From Arctopsyche grandis (taxonomy: Eukaryota > Arthropoda > Insecta > Trichoptera > Hydropsychidae): DNA of 64,000 bases. The translations under genes and the position numbers were made by a program. The notes under the pieces were generated by a model. The model did not search any database, had not been told where the DNA came from, and worked only from the letters and a program-made list of their open reading frames with translations. Shown here one piece after another: positions 37,101 to 47,014 of the stretch (position 1 is its first letter; each line of letters begins with the position of its first letter). The stretch covers positions 26,924,001 to 26,988,000 of the forward strand of contig NC_135367.1 of the NCBI RefSeq assembly GCF_051622035.1, given 5' to 3'.

Positions 37101-37126
37101 GTCACATTTTGTCTCCTCGGTTCCAT
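34116..37126 (-). mobile_element. LINE ORF1 fragment, interrupted by a hAT
   Basis: Two pieces of one frame flank the hAT at 34220-36944: 37126-36945 (MEPRRQNVTKTGLIPAPYGS, then MDLLLAEIKGVKMDLALLRS) and 34219-34116 (SDLKNSLEMAHSLINDFTQK, then LESRLDTLEQ). Across the target duplication they read continuously. The heptad-rich content suggests the coiled coil of a non-LTR ORF1, which forms trimers that bind element RNA. The 3' side ends at the hAT fragment at 34115. Confidence 0.6.
34220..36944 (-). mobile_element. hAT transposon with nearly intact TTF/ZMYM1-type transposase
   Basis: 2725 bp with terminal CAGTGGCG repeats and a perfect 8-bp duplication GATTTCAG (34212-34219, 36945-36952). The transposase starts at 36488: an N-terminal TTF-type zinc finger (YTRHFCVPNYKKFEWITGCE, KLFCWPCLLFSKD) to about 36138. 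It then continues in another frame as a 597-aa stretch to 34340. That stretch holds FVAIILDETSD and VGQTYDGASVMSGH (acidic catalytic-core residues), SVAPTRWNF, and the dimerisation block ILTIPSSTASAERSFSALKR. One single-base frame change at about 36138 separates the two halves; no other stop is seen. The transposase is a cut-and-paste recombinase acting in the nucleus. The insertion is probably young. Confidence 0.93.
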
Positions 37127-37192
37127 TTCGACTGGTTGGTATAGCTCCGCATTTAAAACTCCTCTGTTGATACAATGATTATTTCAAATATA

Positions 37193-37299
<107 letters not shown>

Positions 37300-37523
37300 G
37301 ATCCAAAAGAATTATGTATTATAATTATTCTAATATAATGTGTAAAAGAAAAATTTAAAGAATTTTAGTATAATATCGTCGGTATACTGGCAGAATAAGT
37401 TAAGTCAAAAATTGGATATTTTGAATTTGAAATTGGTAAGCCAAACCAAGAATACTTATTTAGGTCACAAAATAGAGAGCCTCAAGCTTTCTGCCATTAT
37501 GTTTACTGACAATATGTACATAC

Positions 37524-38346
37524 CAGTGGCGTGCGGTGATTTTTCAACCAGAGGATGCTGTCCAAAACATGATCAGTTTATATTTTTAAATTTTATTTTA
37601 TTCTTCCAAACATTGTCATATTTATATTTACTAAAATTTCTTTGATATGTTTTCGTTTTTGCATGAATATTCAATATTGGTGTGGGTTTTGGGCTCTTAA
37701 TAATAATCTCTTTTTCATTATATGGTAGAGAAGAAAATGTCCTTTTTAGTACATTTTTAATTAAACAAATGCAATTATTATTAACAACGGCGATAGATCC
37801 ACTTGCATTGTTACTTTGGCTATTTATATTTAGGCCCATAATAAATAATAATTTAGAACGTAATAAATTACAATAAAATAATAAAAGTAAATAACTTAGG
37901 AGGCAACGTACGAAATATCAATTAACGAATCAATCGAAAGTCCATACATAAAAAAGCGAATCAAGTCCATACATGCAAAGGAGATTTTGCTTCCAGAGCA
38001 AGTGTCCCGCGAACGAGACGACTGTGGAGTCGTCTCACTCATGCGCATACGCAAGAGTGGCAGCTCACTTGTGCGCATGCGCAAAGGATTTGTAGAGAAC
38101 TTCAGCATCTATGGCGATACGAGCTTGATGTGAAACAAGCAACGGTCGCGCAAACTGCTACGGCCTTTCAACGGGGATGCTCGTTTATGTCAATTTTGGA
38201 TCAGACGAAAGATCGTATATATCATAATCACGTAATCAAAAATAAATAAAACTAAGAAATTCAGAAAAAAACGGTATGAAAATATTTTTGACGTAAATTT
38301 TAAGGGATGCGCAGCATCCACAGCATCCATAGACGGCACGCCACTG
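37524..38346 (-). mobile_element. Non-autonomous hAT, 823 bp, deletion derivative
   Basis: Terminal repeats CAGTGGCGTGC and a perfect target duplication GTACATAC (37516-37523, 38347-38354). The minus strand (37839-37573) still encodes an N-terminal piece like the TTF-type transposase: SSLPYNEKEIIIKSPKPTP and KTKTYQRNFSKYKYDNVW. The zinc-finger end, catalytic core and dimerisation domain are gone. Same superfamily branch as 34220-36944 but a different family. Confidence 0.9.
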
Positions 38347-38445
38347 GTACATACATATAATATGTTTTAGCATAATATGACATGCACTTTTTTTTATCAA
38401 TAAATGATCATAGACCACATTCAATTACGTTTCACCAAGACATAC

Positions 38446-39104
38446 CTATTATTGTTGTTTGCAGATAAATACGATCTCACGCTGCCAATCAGATTTAAAG
38501 CAATTGTGGGTATTCCAAATTGATTCCATAATGGAGATGTAGCAGCGTCTCTTAACCATGCTATGAATCAAACAAATCAAAACTAATATTAAATTTACTA
38601 TTTTAGAAAAAATATATTTATATTATATTTACTACATATGTATGTATATGTACATACATATTTATTTTAAAATACTTGGCCATAGCTGACAGACCCAGGG
38701 GGTTTGTTAAATATTTATATAATAAAATAAGATAAAAACAAGAATCAAAATAAAATAATAACAAAAGGAAATTAAATTAAAAGAAGAAAAAAATACAATA
38801 TGAATAAACTAAAAAAGAAGAACTACAAAAAGTTTATTTTTAAAGAGGTTTGGGTTACTAGAAGTTACTAATTCATATATACGGTCAATTTTTACAATAA
38901 AATTTGAGGTCAGTCATTGATCATATATTCTATTCCTGCCCCGAAATATTAAAAAAGACATTATAACATTTACTAACTTCCAAAAAGTATCAGATTTCCG
39001 ACAGTTGAAGGTGCATCAATAGGTTCTGGTGGACCAAAGAAATTTGAAACGTAATTGTATACAACACGAATACGCCCCGAAATATATTCAAAATACCCAT
39101 CCAT
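38446..39104 (-). CDS. Unrecognised two-exon coding fragment
   Basis: Exon A (39104-38978) begins MDGYFEYISGRIRVVYNYVS, continues NFFGPPEPIDAPSTVGNLIL and ends at a GTTAGT donor; an AG acceptor directly precedes the ATG. Exon B (38560-38446) continues in phase (TWLRDAATSPLWNQFGIPTI, ALNLIGSVRSYLSANNNN) and ends at a GTATGT donor. If that donor is not used, the frame stops after RYVLVKRN. I do not recognise the protein. It is mildly hydrophobic around ILFGTWL and IPTIALNLIGSV. The 823-bp hAT lies in the following intron. Downstream exons were not found, apart from the BESS exon at 33.3 kb, which fits exon A's phase but not exon B's. Confidence 0.5.
38640..38895 (-). mobile_element. Probable LINE 3' UTR fragment
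   Basis: Minus strand carries a long pyrimidine/T-rich stretch, then AAATATTTAACAAACCCCCT-type sequence and an A/T tail, similar in style to the 3' UTR of the LINE at 41860. No coding match. Confidence 0.3.
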
Positions 39105-39483
39105 TCTGAGTTTTAAAATAATGAATGTAATTTTGCGATAACCTTTCCTTAAATATCTAGTGATAAAATGATAAATTCTTCTGTTCAGATGGTATCAACA
39201 AAGATACGCTCAAATAAACAAATCGGGACATACCCGAAATTATTTTCAACAAGACTAAAAATGAATGAAACAATTAGAAAATACGTCATTAATTTTAAAT
39301 AATATACATAATAGATATCAAAGAATCATAATAATCCATCAACAACTTTCATCAATAACAAAACAGAAAAGTTTATAGTTAATTGCTCATATATTATAAG
39401 AATGTTGTATTTGCAAAATTCTTTTTGTGATTTCATTTATTACTTAGCCCCATCTTGATTTAATAACAACTATCTATTATAAG

Positions 39484-39607
39484 TAGAGCCCGGATAACCA
39501 AGGTGCCGTTTATTGTTCAAATGTTGTAAATGCATTGTTAAAGGTTTGCCGAACCTTTTTTACAAAGCAATTGAACAATAAGCGGCACCTTGGCTATCCG
39601 TACTCTA
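39484..39607. mobile_element. hAT-type MITE, 124 bp
   Basis: Nearly palindromic: both ends start TAGAG..CGGATA.CCAAGG with about 37-bp arms and four mismatches. Perfect 8-bp duplication ATTATAAG at 39476-39483 and 39608-39615. No coding content; folds into one long hairpin. Confidence 0.88.
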
Positions 39608-39870
39608 ATTATAAGGTGACAGTTCGTACTGATTTTACCAGGATAGAACTGTTTTTTTTGGTATTTTTCCTGGTAAGTCGTGAGACGAAACCAGTGCACT
39701 TTATGTGTAATAGAATTTTTTTTATCTAATACATAGATTGATAAAAGTGCAAATTCTTCGACGAAAATGATGTCTCCTGCAAAAATATTGGCAAATTAGT
39801 CAAATGCTGTTTCCATTTATCAAGAGCAAATGCACCAGCCGAAGGATTTTTTACTTTGATGAACAATATA

Positions 39871-40141
39871 TGTAGAGTTGGAATCGAACGAAAGGCTGGT
39901 GTATGGGCTATGGCTGAGAAAGAGTATGTTACGACTGATTGTGAGAAGGGGATGAAAAGGGGCAGAGATATAACGGTTAGTCGCAGTTGGACCTGTGCTC
40001 CGCGCGGTTGGTCGCTAAGCCTCCGCACGTATCATCTTAATAAACAACATGACTGAAAACGCACGTGTTTGGTCTTCACCTCAACCGCCACATCCCAACC
40101 GTGGTCCTGAACAGCGTCATCTGTCAGGAATCTCTTCCACA
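39871..40141 (+). mobile_element. Solo LTR (fossil), plus orientation
   Basis: 271 bp starting TGTAGAGTTGG and ending TCTTCCACA (TG..CA), with an AATAAA signal inside and TATA on both flanks as a possible 4-bp duplication. A near-identical inverted copy lies 350 bp away. No internal coding region is present. Family not determined; the strong similarity between the two copies suggests moderate age. Confidence 0.55.
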
Positions 40142-40491
40142 TATATGTATAGTCCAGTGATAAAACGAAATTGATTGTTGAAACCCAAATGTTTGCTAAT
40201 CCCTTTTTTTACCAGTTTGTGTAGAATTTTATAAGAGCATTCAAGAAAATTAATTCATTTTTTTCATAAATAATTCTTAATCCATAATCAATTCTTGATC
40301 CTTGATTCTTTAATCTTCGTTTTAATTAAATCTTCATTTTTGTTGATCTGTTCGTATAATATTCGTACGTTTTATTGGAATTGTTGTAACTGTGACGTAC
40401 ATACATATGTCGAATCGAAACGGCAATTATAGTATGACGAGCGTTATCGCACACAGACACACATACAGAATAGCGCCAATATATATACATA

Positions 40492-40761
40492 TGTGGTAGA
40501 GAATCCTGGCAGATGACGCTGTTCAGGACCACGGCTGGGATGTGGCGGTTAAGGTGAAGACCAAACACGTGCGTTTTCAGTCATATTCTTTATTAAGATG
40601 ATACGTGCGGAGGCTTAGCGACCAACCGCGCGGAGCACAGGTCCAACTGCGACTAACCGTTACATCTCTGCCCCTTTCATCCCTTTCTCACAATCAGTCG
40701 TTACATACTCTTTCTCAGCCATAGCCCATACATCAGCCTTTCGTTCAATTTCAACCCTACA
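40492..40761 (-). mobile_element. Solo LTR (fossil), minus orientation
   Basis: 270 bp, the inverted counterpart of 39871-40141, with the same TG..CA ends on its own strand and CATA/TATA flanks. The two could be independent solo LTRs or one duplicated by inversion. Confidence 0.55.
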
Positions 40762-41026
40762 TATATGATGAGCCCGCATATATAAGTATATTTAAAAAAA
40801 ACTAAATCGATTAAATAAGAAAATCAATGGAAAAGAAGTAAAAATTATTTTGTGGGTACATACGAAGTTTTTAAACATATAAATAAAAAAAATTTCATAT
40901 GTTATTAAAAAATAATGTATTACAAATTTGTATACAAGCAAATATGAAAATATATAATTTACAAAAATTAAACATAAAAAATATGTACACATTTAGAATT
41001 TAAAAATAGTAGGGCAAAAGAAGTTT

Positions 41027-41425
41027 TCATCGGTGCAGCAGCTGTAAACGTTTCTGACACAACATTTGTTGTATTTCGGATTGTATTTCGATGGCGCAAT
41101 CCAGAGGAAACTGCTGCAACTGAACTGCTATGTGTTTTCCAAATATCTCAAACTCATTCTCGACGTCTACAGTCTTCGGAGAATAGAACGAACGAGGAGA
41201 CGCTTGAAACTTGTCTCCGTCTGAGTCGTCTCGTTTTCTTTTTAATTTTGTAATTTTCGTTTTGAATCTTTTTAAATTTTCGTAAATCATATCATCGTAC
41301 GAGTCTTTAATGTCTTTAATGTTGGTGCACTCTAAACGTTCATCGGGAGAAGGCAGCTCTTGTTTGAAAAACATATTTTTCCCAAAAGATTCTTCAAATC
41401 CGGAACTAGTATCGTCATCTGGTTT
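41027..41425 (-). CDS. Terminal exon with BESS motif, partial gene
   Basis: Acceptor TTCTATTTCAG, then 132 codons and stop. The start is acidic (KPDDDTSSGFEESFGKNMFF), followed by a basic patch (KITKLKRKRDD, a likely nuclear localisation signal). The C-terminus EFEIFGKHIAVQLQQFPLDC, AIEIQSEIQQMLCQKRL matches the BESS motif, which mediates protein-protein contacts in insect nuclear regulators. It enters in phase 0. The nearest upstream exon with a phase-0 donor is the CENP-B-type exon at 46258-45665, so the two might belong to one gene with a 4.2-kb intron full of mobile DNA. That link is inference. No MADF domain was found between them. Confidence 0.65.
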   Translation of the reverse strand, partial: KPDDDTSSGFEESFGKNMFFKQELPSPDERLECTNIKDIKDSYDDMIYENLKRFKTKITKLKRKRDDSDGDKFQASPRSFYSPKTVDVENEFEIFGKHIAVQLQQFPLDCAIEIQSEIQQMLCQKRLQLLHR

Positions 41426-41859
41426 CTGAAATAGAAAATAATCATATTTTCTTAATTGTATACATACATACATAAGATTAGCTAAATGTTATTTTGCTAT
41501 CAATATCTGAGATTTCATTGTTTTAATTTAAATGGGCCGCAATCAGTTCAGACCAAAAAATCAAAAATGCTAAATATTTAATCACCAAACTTCTTATGAT
41601 GAATTTACCACCAGGTTTGCGAATAAAAGGAAAACGATACATTTGTTGGCCTCTTGGATTTTTCAATTGTAAAATAAGACCCCCTGTTATTACTGAATAT
41701 TGCCACCAATTATTAGTGAACAGAAATACCATTTAGTGCTTAAAATAAATAAGCCAACAACTGTTGCGTTTTCAAAGAGTTGTGCAAATAGTAATTTTCG
41801 TCAAATCGGTTATTTGACCCCCTCACTTCCCCGCTACCCCGCGTCTCGAATACTTTATT

Positions 41860-42980
41860 TTATTTTTTTTATTTTATTTAAATAGGCACACGTACAGAAT
41901 AAAATATAAAAAGAAAGTTGTATAATGAGACAAAAAATAATAATAAACATAAATAAAAATATAATATTCCATTTACAGTGAGCACCACATGTTGATATAA
42001 AAAAGTAAAATTTGAAAAACATCAAGATTTAAAAAAAAAGAAAAGAAACAGATAAAGAAAAAGATACAGATAGAGTAAAAAAGAAAAAGAAAAAGAAAAA
42101 GAAAGACTATAAGGGTAAAGAAGCAAATCAACCACATATTATTTTCTTCACCTTTGTCCTAAAAATACTAAAAGAGTCACTAAAGAGGTCAGGACAATCA
42201 TCTAAGCTATCGTAAATACGGCATATACGAACGATTGCACTATTGAAAGAGGTGTTGCTTTGACAAATTGGTGGATAAAAAAGATTTGTACATCTGGTGA
42301 ATCGGGCATTAACGTTAAAATTAATCTCACTTAAAACAGATATGTCAAGAATACCATTAGCAATCTTATATAAAATTAACAAATCAGAAACCTTTCTACG
42401 CTGAGACAAACTTGCAATATGGAAAAAAGAAAGTCTGTCATTATAAGATGGTAACAGTTTTTTAAGACCAGTCTTATAGGATAAATGGCGCAAAAAACGC
42501 TTCTGGATTGTTTCTAAATTCTCAATGTGAGTTTGGTAATAGGGAGACCATATGATTGAGGCATACTCCATATTACTACGAACCAAACTGTAATAGAGTA
42601 GAATCAGAGTATGGGGATTCTTAAAGGGCTTCGCAACTCGGCAAATAAATCCCAAGAGTTTATAAGATTTAGTAACAATATGATTAATATGTTCATTAAA
42701 TGATAGTTTGGAATCTATAAGTATACCTAAGTCTCTGGCACAATTTTTTGCTATAAGATCTACGTTATTAATATTGTCAGTAAAGTCAATTAGGTTACGA
42801 TTTCTGGAAAGTGTCAATGAGAAGCATTTAGAAATATAGAGATGCATAAGGTTTACATTAAAGTAAGCATTGACACTTCAGTAGGGGGATTAGATCATTA
42901 ATAAAAATAAGAAACAGAAGTGGTCCAAGGTGAGAACCTTGAGGAACTCCTGAAGGGATTATTCTTTGCTCTGATTGGGC
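41860..42980 (-). mobile_element. LINE 3' half, jockey/CR1-like
   Basis: Begins within the reverse transcriptase (QRIIPSGVPQGSHLGPLLF, then FINDL near 42970-42890) and continues with KCFSLTLSRNRN, DLGILIDSKLSFNEHINHIV and MEYASIIWSPYYQTHIENLE (42847-42128). The segment that should hold the FADD catalytic motif is missing between 42890 and 42847, so there is an internal deletion of roughly 150 bp as well as 5' truncation. A T/C-rich 3' UTR (as read on the minus strand) ends with AAATAAAATAAA at about 41870. Same family as 2010-2735. Confidence 0.9.
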
Positions 42981-43625
42981 GTGTAAACGCGTCTGCCACA
43001 CAAATATTCACATATCCACATCGGTCACGTCTCTTTTTATATATATTATTATTATTTACTTTCGTAAACACCAAGAATAGCGTCGCCTGGCAATTGTCGT
43101 AAGATCCAACATGGTACCTATGTACATATGTATGTTGATAAATTCTCTGGAATTACCGTCAGTAAGAAACCCTAGAAAGCCATTCCCTACTCGTCAAAAA
43201 TATTGCCCCCCTAGAAAAAGCTAAAATAACGCCCCAGGCCATACCCATTTTACTAGGGGCGAAATTACACAAGGAAGAACGGCACTTCGTGTGCTTGGCT
43301 CCCCGCTGTGGGGGTTCTCTTACATTTCCTCAAATATAGGATACACCGTTATTGATCACCGTCAAGCAAGAATAAATATAAGGATAAAATTTTACGGAAA
43401 ACACTCCAGGGGGTTATTTTGGGACCATATGTGCTGTGCGTGAAAATAGTCCCATAACACATGAATATGTGCAAGGCATGCCACATATTTGTCGTATGTA
43501 TCCAAAAAAACAACGTGCCGCGTTTCTTCCTGTGTTATTTCGCTCTATACCGAACATGCAACATTCCATACTTTTTGTGGCAAAAGTGCAGATCCGAGTC
43601 AGAATCTGTCAGTGTGTGTACTTGG
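42981..43625. other. Intergenic DNA, no gene supported
   Basis: Mixed composition. GCCCCCCTAGAAAAAGCTAA and GCCCCAGGCC-CTAGGGGC stretches (43205-43262) look like the end of an unidentified repeat. No coding content. Confidence 0.4.
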
Positions 43626-43890
43626 GTTCGGTGATTATATCCCAAATGTGAATCGCTACCAGGATAACCGCCGCTACGAAAATCACTCGCGCGAATCACC
43701 TGTCGCACGGAAATTCGTCACACAGGAAAATTACCGTACAGAAAACTGCCCAAATATTGCCCTAAAAAGCATTTGTTGGGCAATATTTGGGCAGTTTTCT
43801 GTACGGAAATTTTAATGTGCGACAGGAAACCGGGCGAGCGATTTTCGTAGCGGTCGTTATCCTTGCAGCGATTCACATTTGGGATGTAAC
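43626..43890. mobile_element. Foldback element, GGTTCGGTGAT family, near-complete palindrome
   Basis: Arms of about 110 bp centred near 43767: ACAGAAAACTGCCCAAATAT on the left returns as ATATTTGGGCAGTTTTCTGT on the right, and TCCCAAATGTGAATCGCT mirrors AGCGATTCACATTTGGGA. The left arm has about 25 extra bases. It begins GGTTCGGTGATTATATCCC. No clear target duplication. Confidence 0.7.
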
Positions 43891-43909
43891 CCGTTTAACG
43901 TGTATTTGA

Positions 43910-44096
43910 AGGTTCGGTGATTACTGGTCACAAAGCACTGGTTACAAAGTCACTAAAATCTCTATAACGGAACACCTGGCAGCCGAAAAGTCCATCATAC
44001 TAACGAGAGCTCGAGTGCTAAATATTGCGTATTCGCGATTTTCTTGGCAAAAATTGTCTTTAGAGCGATCACAATGTGCGTAATAATCCAATTACT
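43910..44096. mobile_element. Foldback element, GGTTCGGTGAT family, 187 bp
   Basis: Starts AGGTTCGGTGATTACTGGTC and ends TAATAATCCAATTACT, with a perfect duplication GTATTTGA at 43902-43909 and 44097-44104. The interior resembles 47688-47872 throughout (CATCATACTAACGA, CTCGAGTGC). Confidence 0.85.
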
Positions 44097-44568
44097 GTAT
44101 TTGACCTAAGATACAAAATTGCCGCCACGCCAGTTTTTGATTGTTTTTCAATCGTTTGTGGTTCATCAAGAGAACTTCGTGGATCCAAACAGTGTTGTCA
44201 TCCCAATTTTGGAACAACGGGTTTCCAAATTTTTTTTCAATAAAATTATTTTAAAAATATATATATGTATACATTTTTTTTCGTCCATGACACTATTACA
44301 TGCAAGTTCATTGAATTTTCAAGATTTTTATTTAGATTAAATAACGGGTTTCCGGAAACTTTTGATTTTTAGCAACGGGTTCCGGGAACCCATGGAAAGC
44401 ATTATGGTGACACCACTAGATCCAAATGATAGTGAATTGAATACGCATGTGGATGCGAGCGGAACGGAAGCTCACACGACAAATACACACACACAAACTG
44501 AACAGCCACTGACTTAGGTCTGCACTTTAGCCCTTTTTTTGTACATTGGGCTTCGGGTAGCATTTTAA

Positions 44569-44650
44569 CCGCTTAGCTGCCCAAAGCGCCTTAAGGCGCA
44601 AACAGCCGTATCTATTATACGCTCAGCGCGTAGGCTGGGCGTCTAAGCGG
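44569..44650. mobile_element. Tiny TTAA-flanked palindromic MITE
   Basis: 82 bp between two TTAA sites (44565-44568, 44651-44654). Ends are CCGCTTAGCTGCCCA and TGGGCGTCTAAGCGG. The TTAA target suggests piggyBac-type mobilisation. Confidence 0.65.
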
Positions 44651-44658
44651 TTAATATT

Positions 44659-45492
44659 CAATAGCCCCCTTTACACAGTCGTTCTATCGCGCGTTCTCAG
44701 GAGCGTACAGGATTGCGTGCGGGTAAGCCTGTGCGCGATACTGTTTTCGCAGTTGTGAACACTAACGTTCTTTCGCGCGCGATTACTCCTACCACTTTTT
44801 GTTAAAACGGAAAAAGCGAACGTGTAAAGGCTAACGTGCGTGATAGACCGCGCGAAACTGGCGCGTGTTGGAGTGTGTGCGAAACGCACAGTTTTACTGA
44901 AGTAACGCAGTTTTATAGTAATGTTGCGGTGAAAAATGAATAGAAGAAATATCATGGCGCAAGTTATGATGTTCGTTGGTGTTGATTTAATCAAAAAGAA
45001 GAAGAAACGATCCATCAAATGAAAATTTTAATAAAATAAAATGAAAAATAAATCAAATACGAATAATTTATCAAGAGATAGATATCAAAAATAAAGCTTT
45101 TCTCTTAAGCTTTGAAATTTTTCGGTAAACCAACCGAACCAATTTTTTGACAACAAAATCTCGATTAGCATTAGAAAATCATTTTTCTTTAACGAAGTCA
45201 ACTATTTTTTTATAAGCTTCCTTTTTCAGATTTTTGTTTTTATATTGGAAAACACTGGTACATTAAAAGTAATTCCACAATCAATTCTTTACTCCACGTG
45301 CGTAAGTCCACCATCTTGTAATAAAAGCGCGCCCGAAAGAATTTTCTGTGTAAAGACAACGTCAAGCCACACGATTGCGCGCAGGACTGCTGAGTTTATC
45401 GCGCGGTTTATCCCTTCCCGGTCCAAGATCTTTACACGCGCACGATTAGCTGTTTCACGCGCGATAGAACGACTGTGTAAAGGGGGCTATTG
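44659..45492. mobile_element. Terminal-inverted-repeat element, 834 bp, unknown superfamily
   Basis: The first 36 bp (44659-44694, CAATAGCCCCCTTTACACAG then TCGTTCTATCGCGCGT) are repeated exactly in reverse at the right end (45457-45492). No clear target duplication and no transposase. It sits in the possible first intron of the CENP-B-type gene. Confidence 0.75.
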
Positions 45493-45664
45493 TCCAAATC
45501 AATGTTCACCGAAAAATATGAATTTTTCCCCTTTCACCGTGGCCGCAAACAGTCGCGTTACGACCGCTACAACTGTCAAACTTTCTTCGTTGTTCGAATG
45601 CATGTGATTTTATTTTTTGACATTTCCATTCATAACCAGTGGGCTGTTTGCAAATGGAACTCAC

Positions 45665-46258
45665 CTTTTCGATGACTTGTACGTTGGGGAACATGTTGGT
45701 GACTTCTTCGTCGTCGGGTTCGGCGAACAGATTGGTCCTGGTCTTGAACCTCAGGAACCAACCCTTGGAGGCTGTGAAGGGTTCGGTGGTGGCGGTGGTG
45801 GTGGTGTCGTCGCCCCTCTCCAGCCTCAGCCGGTGGTAGATGTCCCTGGCTTTGTCCTGGATCGTGGCGGTGGAGAGGGCCACCTGGTGGGCCGTCTGCT
45901 CCCGAATCCACAGGGTGAGGAGCCGCTCCACGTCGGCCACCAGCCCCGCCCTGATGACGGTCGCCTGGGGCGGCGTGTCGGCCTGCACGTACTCCTTGAT
46001 GCGTCTTTTGTCCTTGAGGATGGTCACCACCGTGGTCCTGGGCACGTCGAAGGCTCTGCTGATGGCCGTGGGTGTGGCTCCCAGTTCATGGCGACGCACC
46101 ATCTCCGCTTTCATCCACAGCGTGATGGAGCGCCGCTGCTTCACTCTGCCTGCCGAGCATCTGTTGGCGACCAGAGGCAGAGGCACCAGAGGGGCTTTCT
46201 CCCCCTCGTCCGTCTCCTCCATCTTCCACGACCAACTACTCACTTTGTCACAACTCAC
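45665..46258 (-). CDS. CENP-B/Tigger-type DNA-binding exon (5' exon of a gene)
   Basis: 198 codons from an ATG to a strong donor (GTGAGT at 45664). Residues about 41-90 (KQRRSITLWMKAEMVRRHEL, then TPTAISRAFDVPRTTVVTIL) are a CENP-B N-terminal helix-turn-helix. About 105-180 (TLWIREQTAHQVALSTATIQ, DKARDIYHRLR, TASKGWFLRFKTRTN) are the second, Tc5-type helix-turn-helix. Together they bind DNA in pogo/Tigger transposases and in derived host proteins such as CENP-B and Jerky. The exon is clearly GC-rich against AT-rich surroundings and has no stops, unlike the decayed transposons here. The upstream 200 bp is CpG-rich. No DDE domain or terminal repeats are visible, so a domesticated host gene is likelier than a live Tigger. 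METs at residue 1 and 12 are both possible starts. Confidence 0.7.
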
Positions 46259-46478
46259 TCCCCCCTTTAAGTCTCGAGTGGCGTCGTAACTCGCGATTCG
46301 ATCGATAGTAAGACGCGTCGCCGGTTCTTGCGAGCGAATATCGCCCTTATTACCTCTCGATTTAAAGGCTGTTTTAGCGTCTTTATCGTCGCCAAACGTC
46401 CGATTCGAAGTGACGGTTCTCTCCGTGTTTACGTTCTAACGGAGTGGCTCTTAGCCTTTTTGACATCTGGCACCTCTT
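46259..46478 (-). promoter_or_regulatory. CpG-rich 5' region of the CENP-B-type exon
   Basis: Directly upstream of the start codon; dense CG dinucleotides (CGCGATTCGATCGATAG, ACGCGTCGCCGG) against an AT-rich background. Probable promoter or 5' UTR; no TATA box seen. Confidence 0.4.
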
Positions 46479-46486
46479 CGATTTAA

Positions 46487-46707
46487 AGGTTCGGTGATTA
46501 CTAGTCAAATGTGAACCGGTCACAGGACAACTGGTGGTCGCTCTAGATCGGTCACACGTGATCACCCGTCACACTAAAACTGGTCACACCCTAAAATCGG
46601 TCAACCAGTTTTCTCGTGACCAGTTTTAGTCGGATGATCACATGTGACCGATCTAGATCGACCGGTCGTCCTGTGACCGGTTCACATAAGACTAGTAGTC
46701 CGTTTAC
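46487..46707. mobile_element. Foldback element, GGTTCGGTGAT family, 221 bp
   Basis: Nearly perfect palindrome with arms over 90 bp: AATGTGAACCGGTCACAGGA mirrors TCCTGTGACCGGTTCACATA, and AGATCGGTCACACGTGATCA mirrors TGATCACATGTGACCGATCT. Perfect duplication CGATTTAA at 46479-46486 and 46708-46715. Confidence 0.88.
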
Positions 46708-46734
46708 CGATTTAAAATAGGGATAATATTTTGG

Positions 46735-46911
46735 CGGTCATTGGATTATTAGTCACATTGCGATCGCCCAAAAGACCATGAAAATCGTGGATACGGATTA
46801 TTGGGCATTCGAGTTCTCGTTAGTATGATGGAATTTTCGGCTGCCAGATGTTCCGTTATAGATTTTAGTGACTTTTGAACGAAGCGCTTTGTGACCAACA
46901 GTCACCGAACC
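46735..46911. mobile_element. Foldback element, GGTTCGGTGAT family, inverted orientation
   Basis: Ends CAACAGTCACCGAACC on the right and CGGTCATTGGATTATTAGTC on the left. Flanks TATTTTGG and ATTTTTGG match at 6 of 8. The body is the reverse of 43910-44096 and 47688-47872 (TGCCAGATGTTCCGTTATAG, ATTTTAGTGAC). Confidence 0.75.
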
Positions 46912-47014
46912 ATTTTTGGCACGGCTGTAAAATAAATTACACGACAAATTTCAAAACGACATTTAAATGTCAAATTAGCGGGTCTACCTCACGGGCCCGA
47001 ATGTGAAACGCCCG

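Noticed and set aside
45617-46270. 217-aa plus-strand frame and other overlapping frames opposite the CENP-B-type exon
   Set aside because: These are shadows of a GC-rich coding exon. The domain match, donor site and codon pattern are all on the minus strand.
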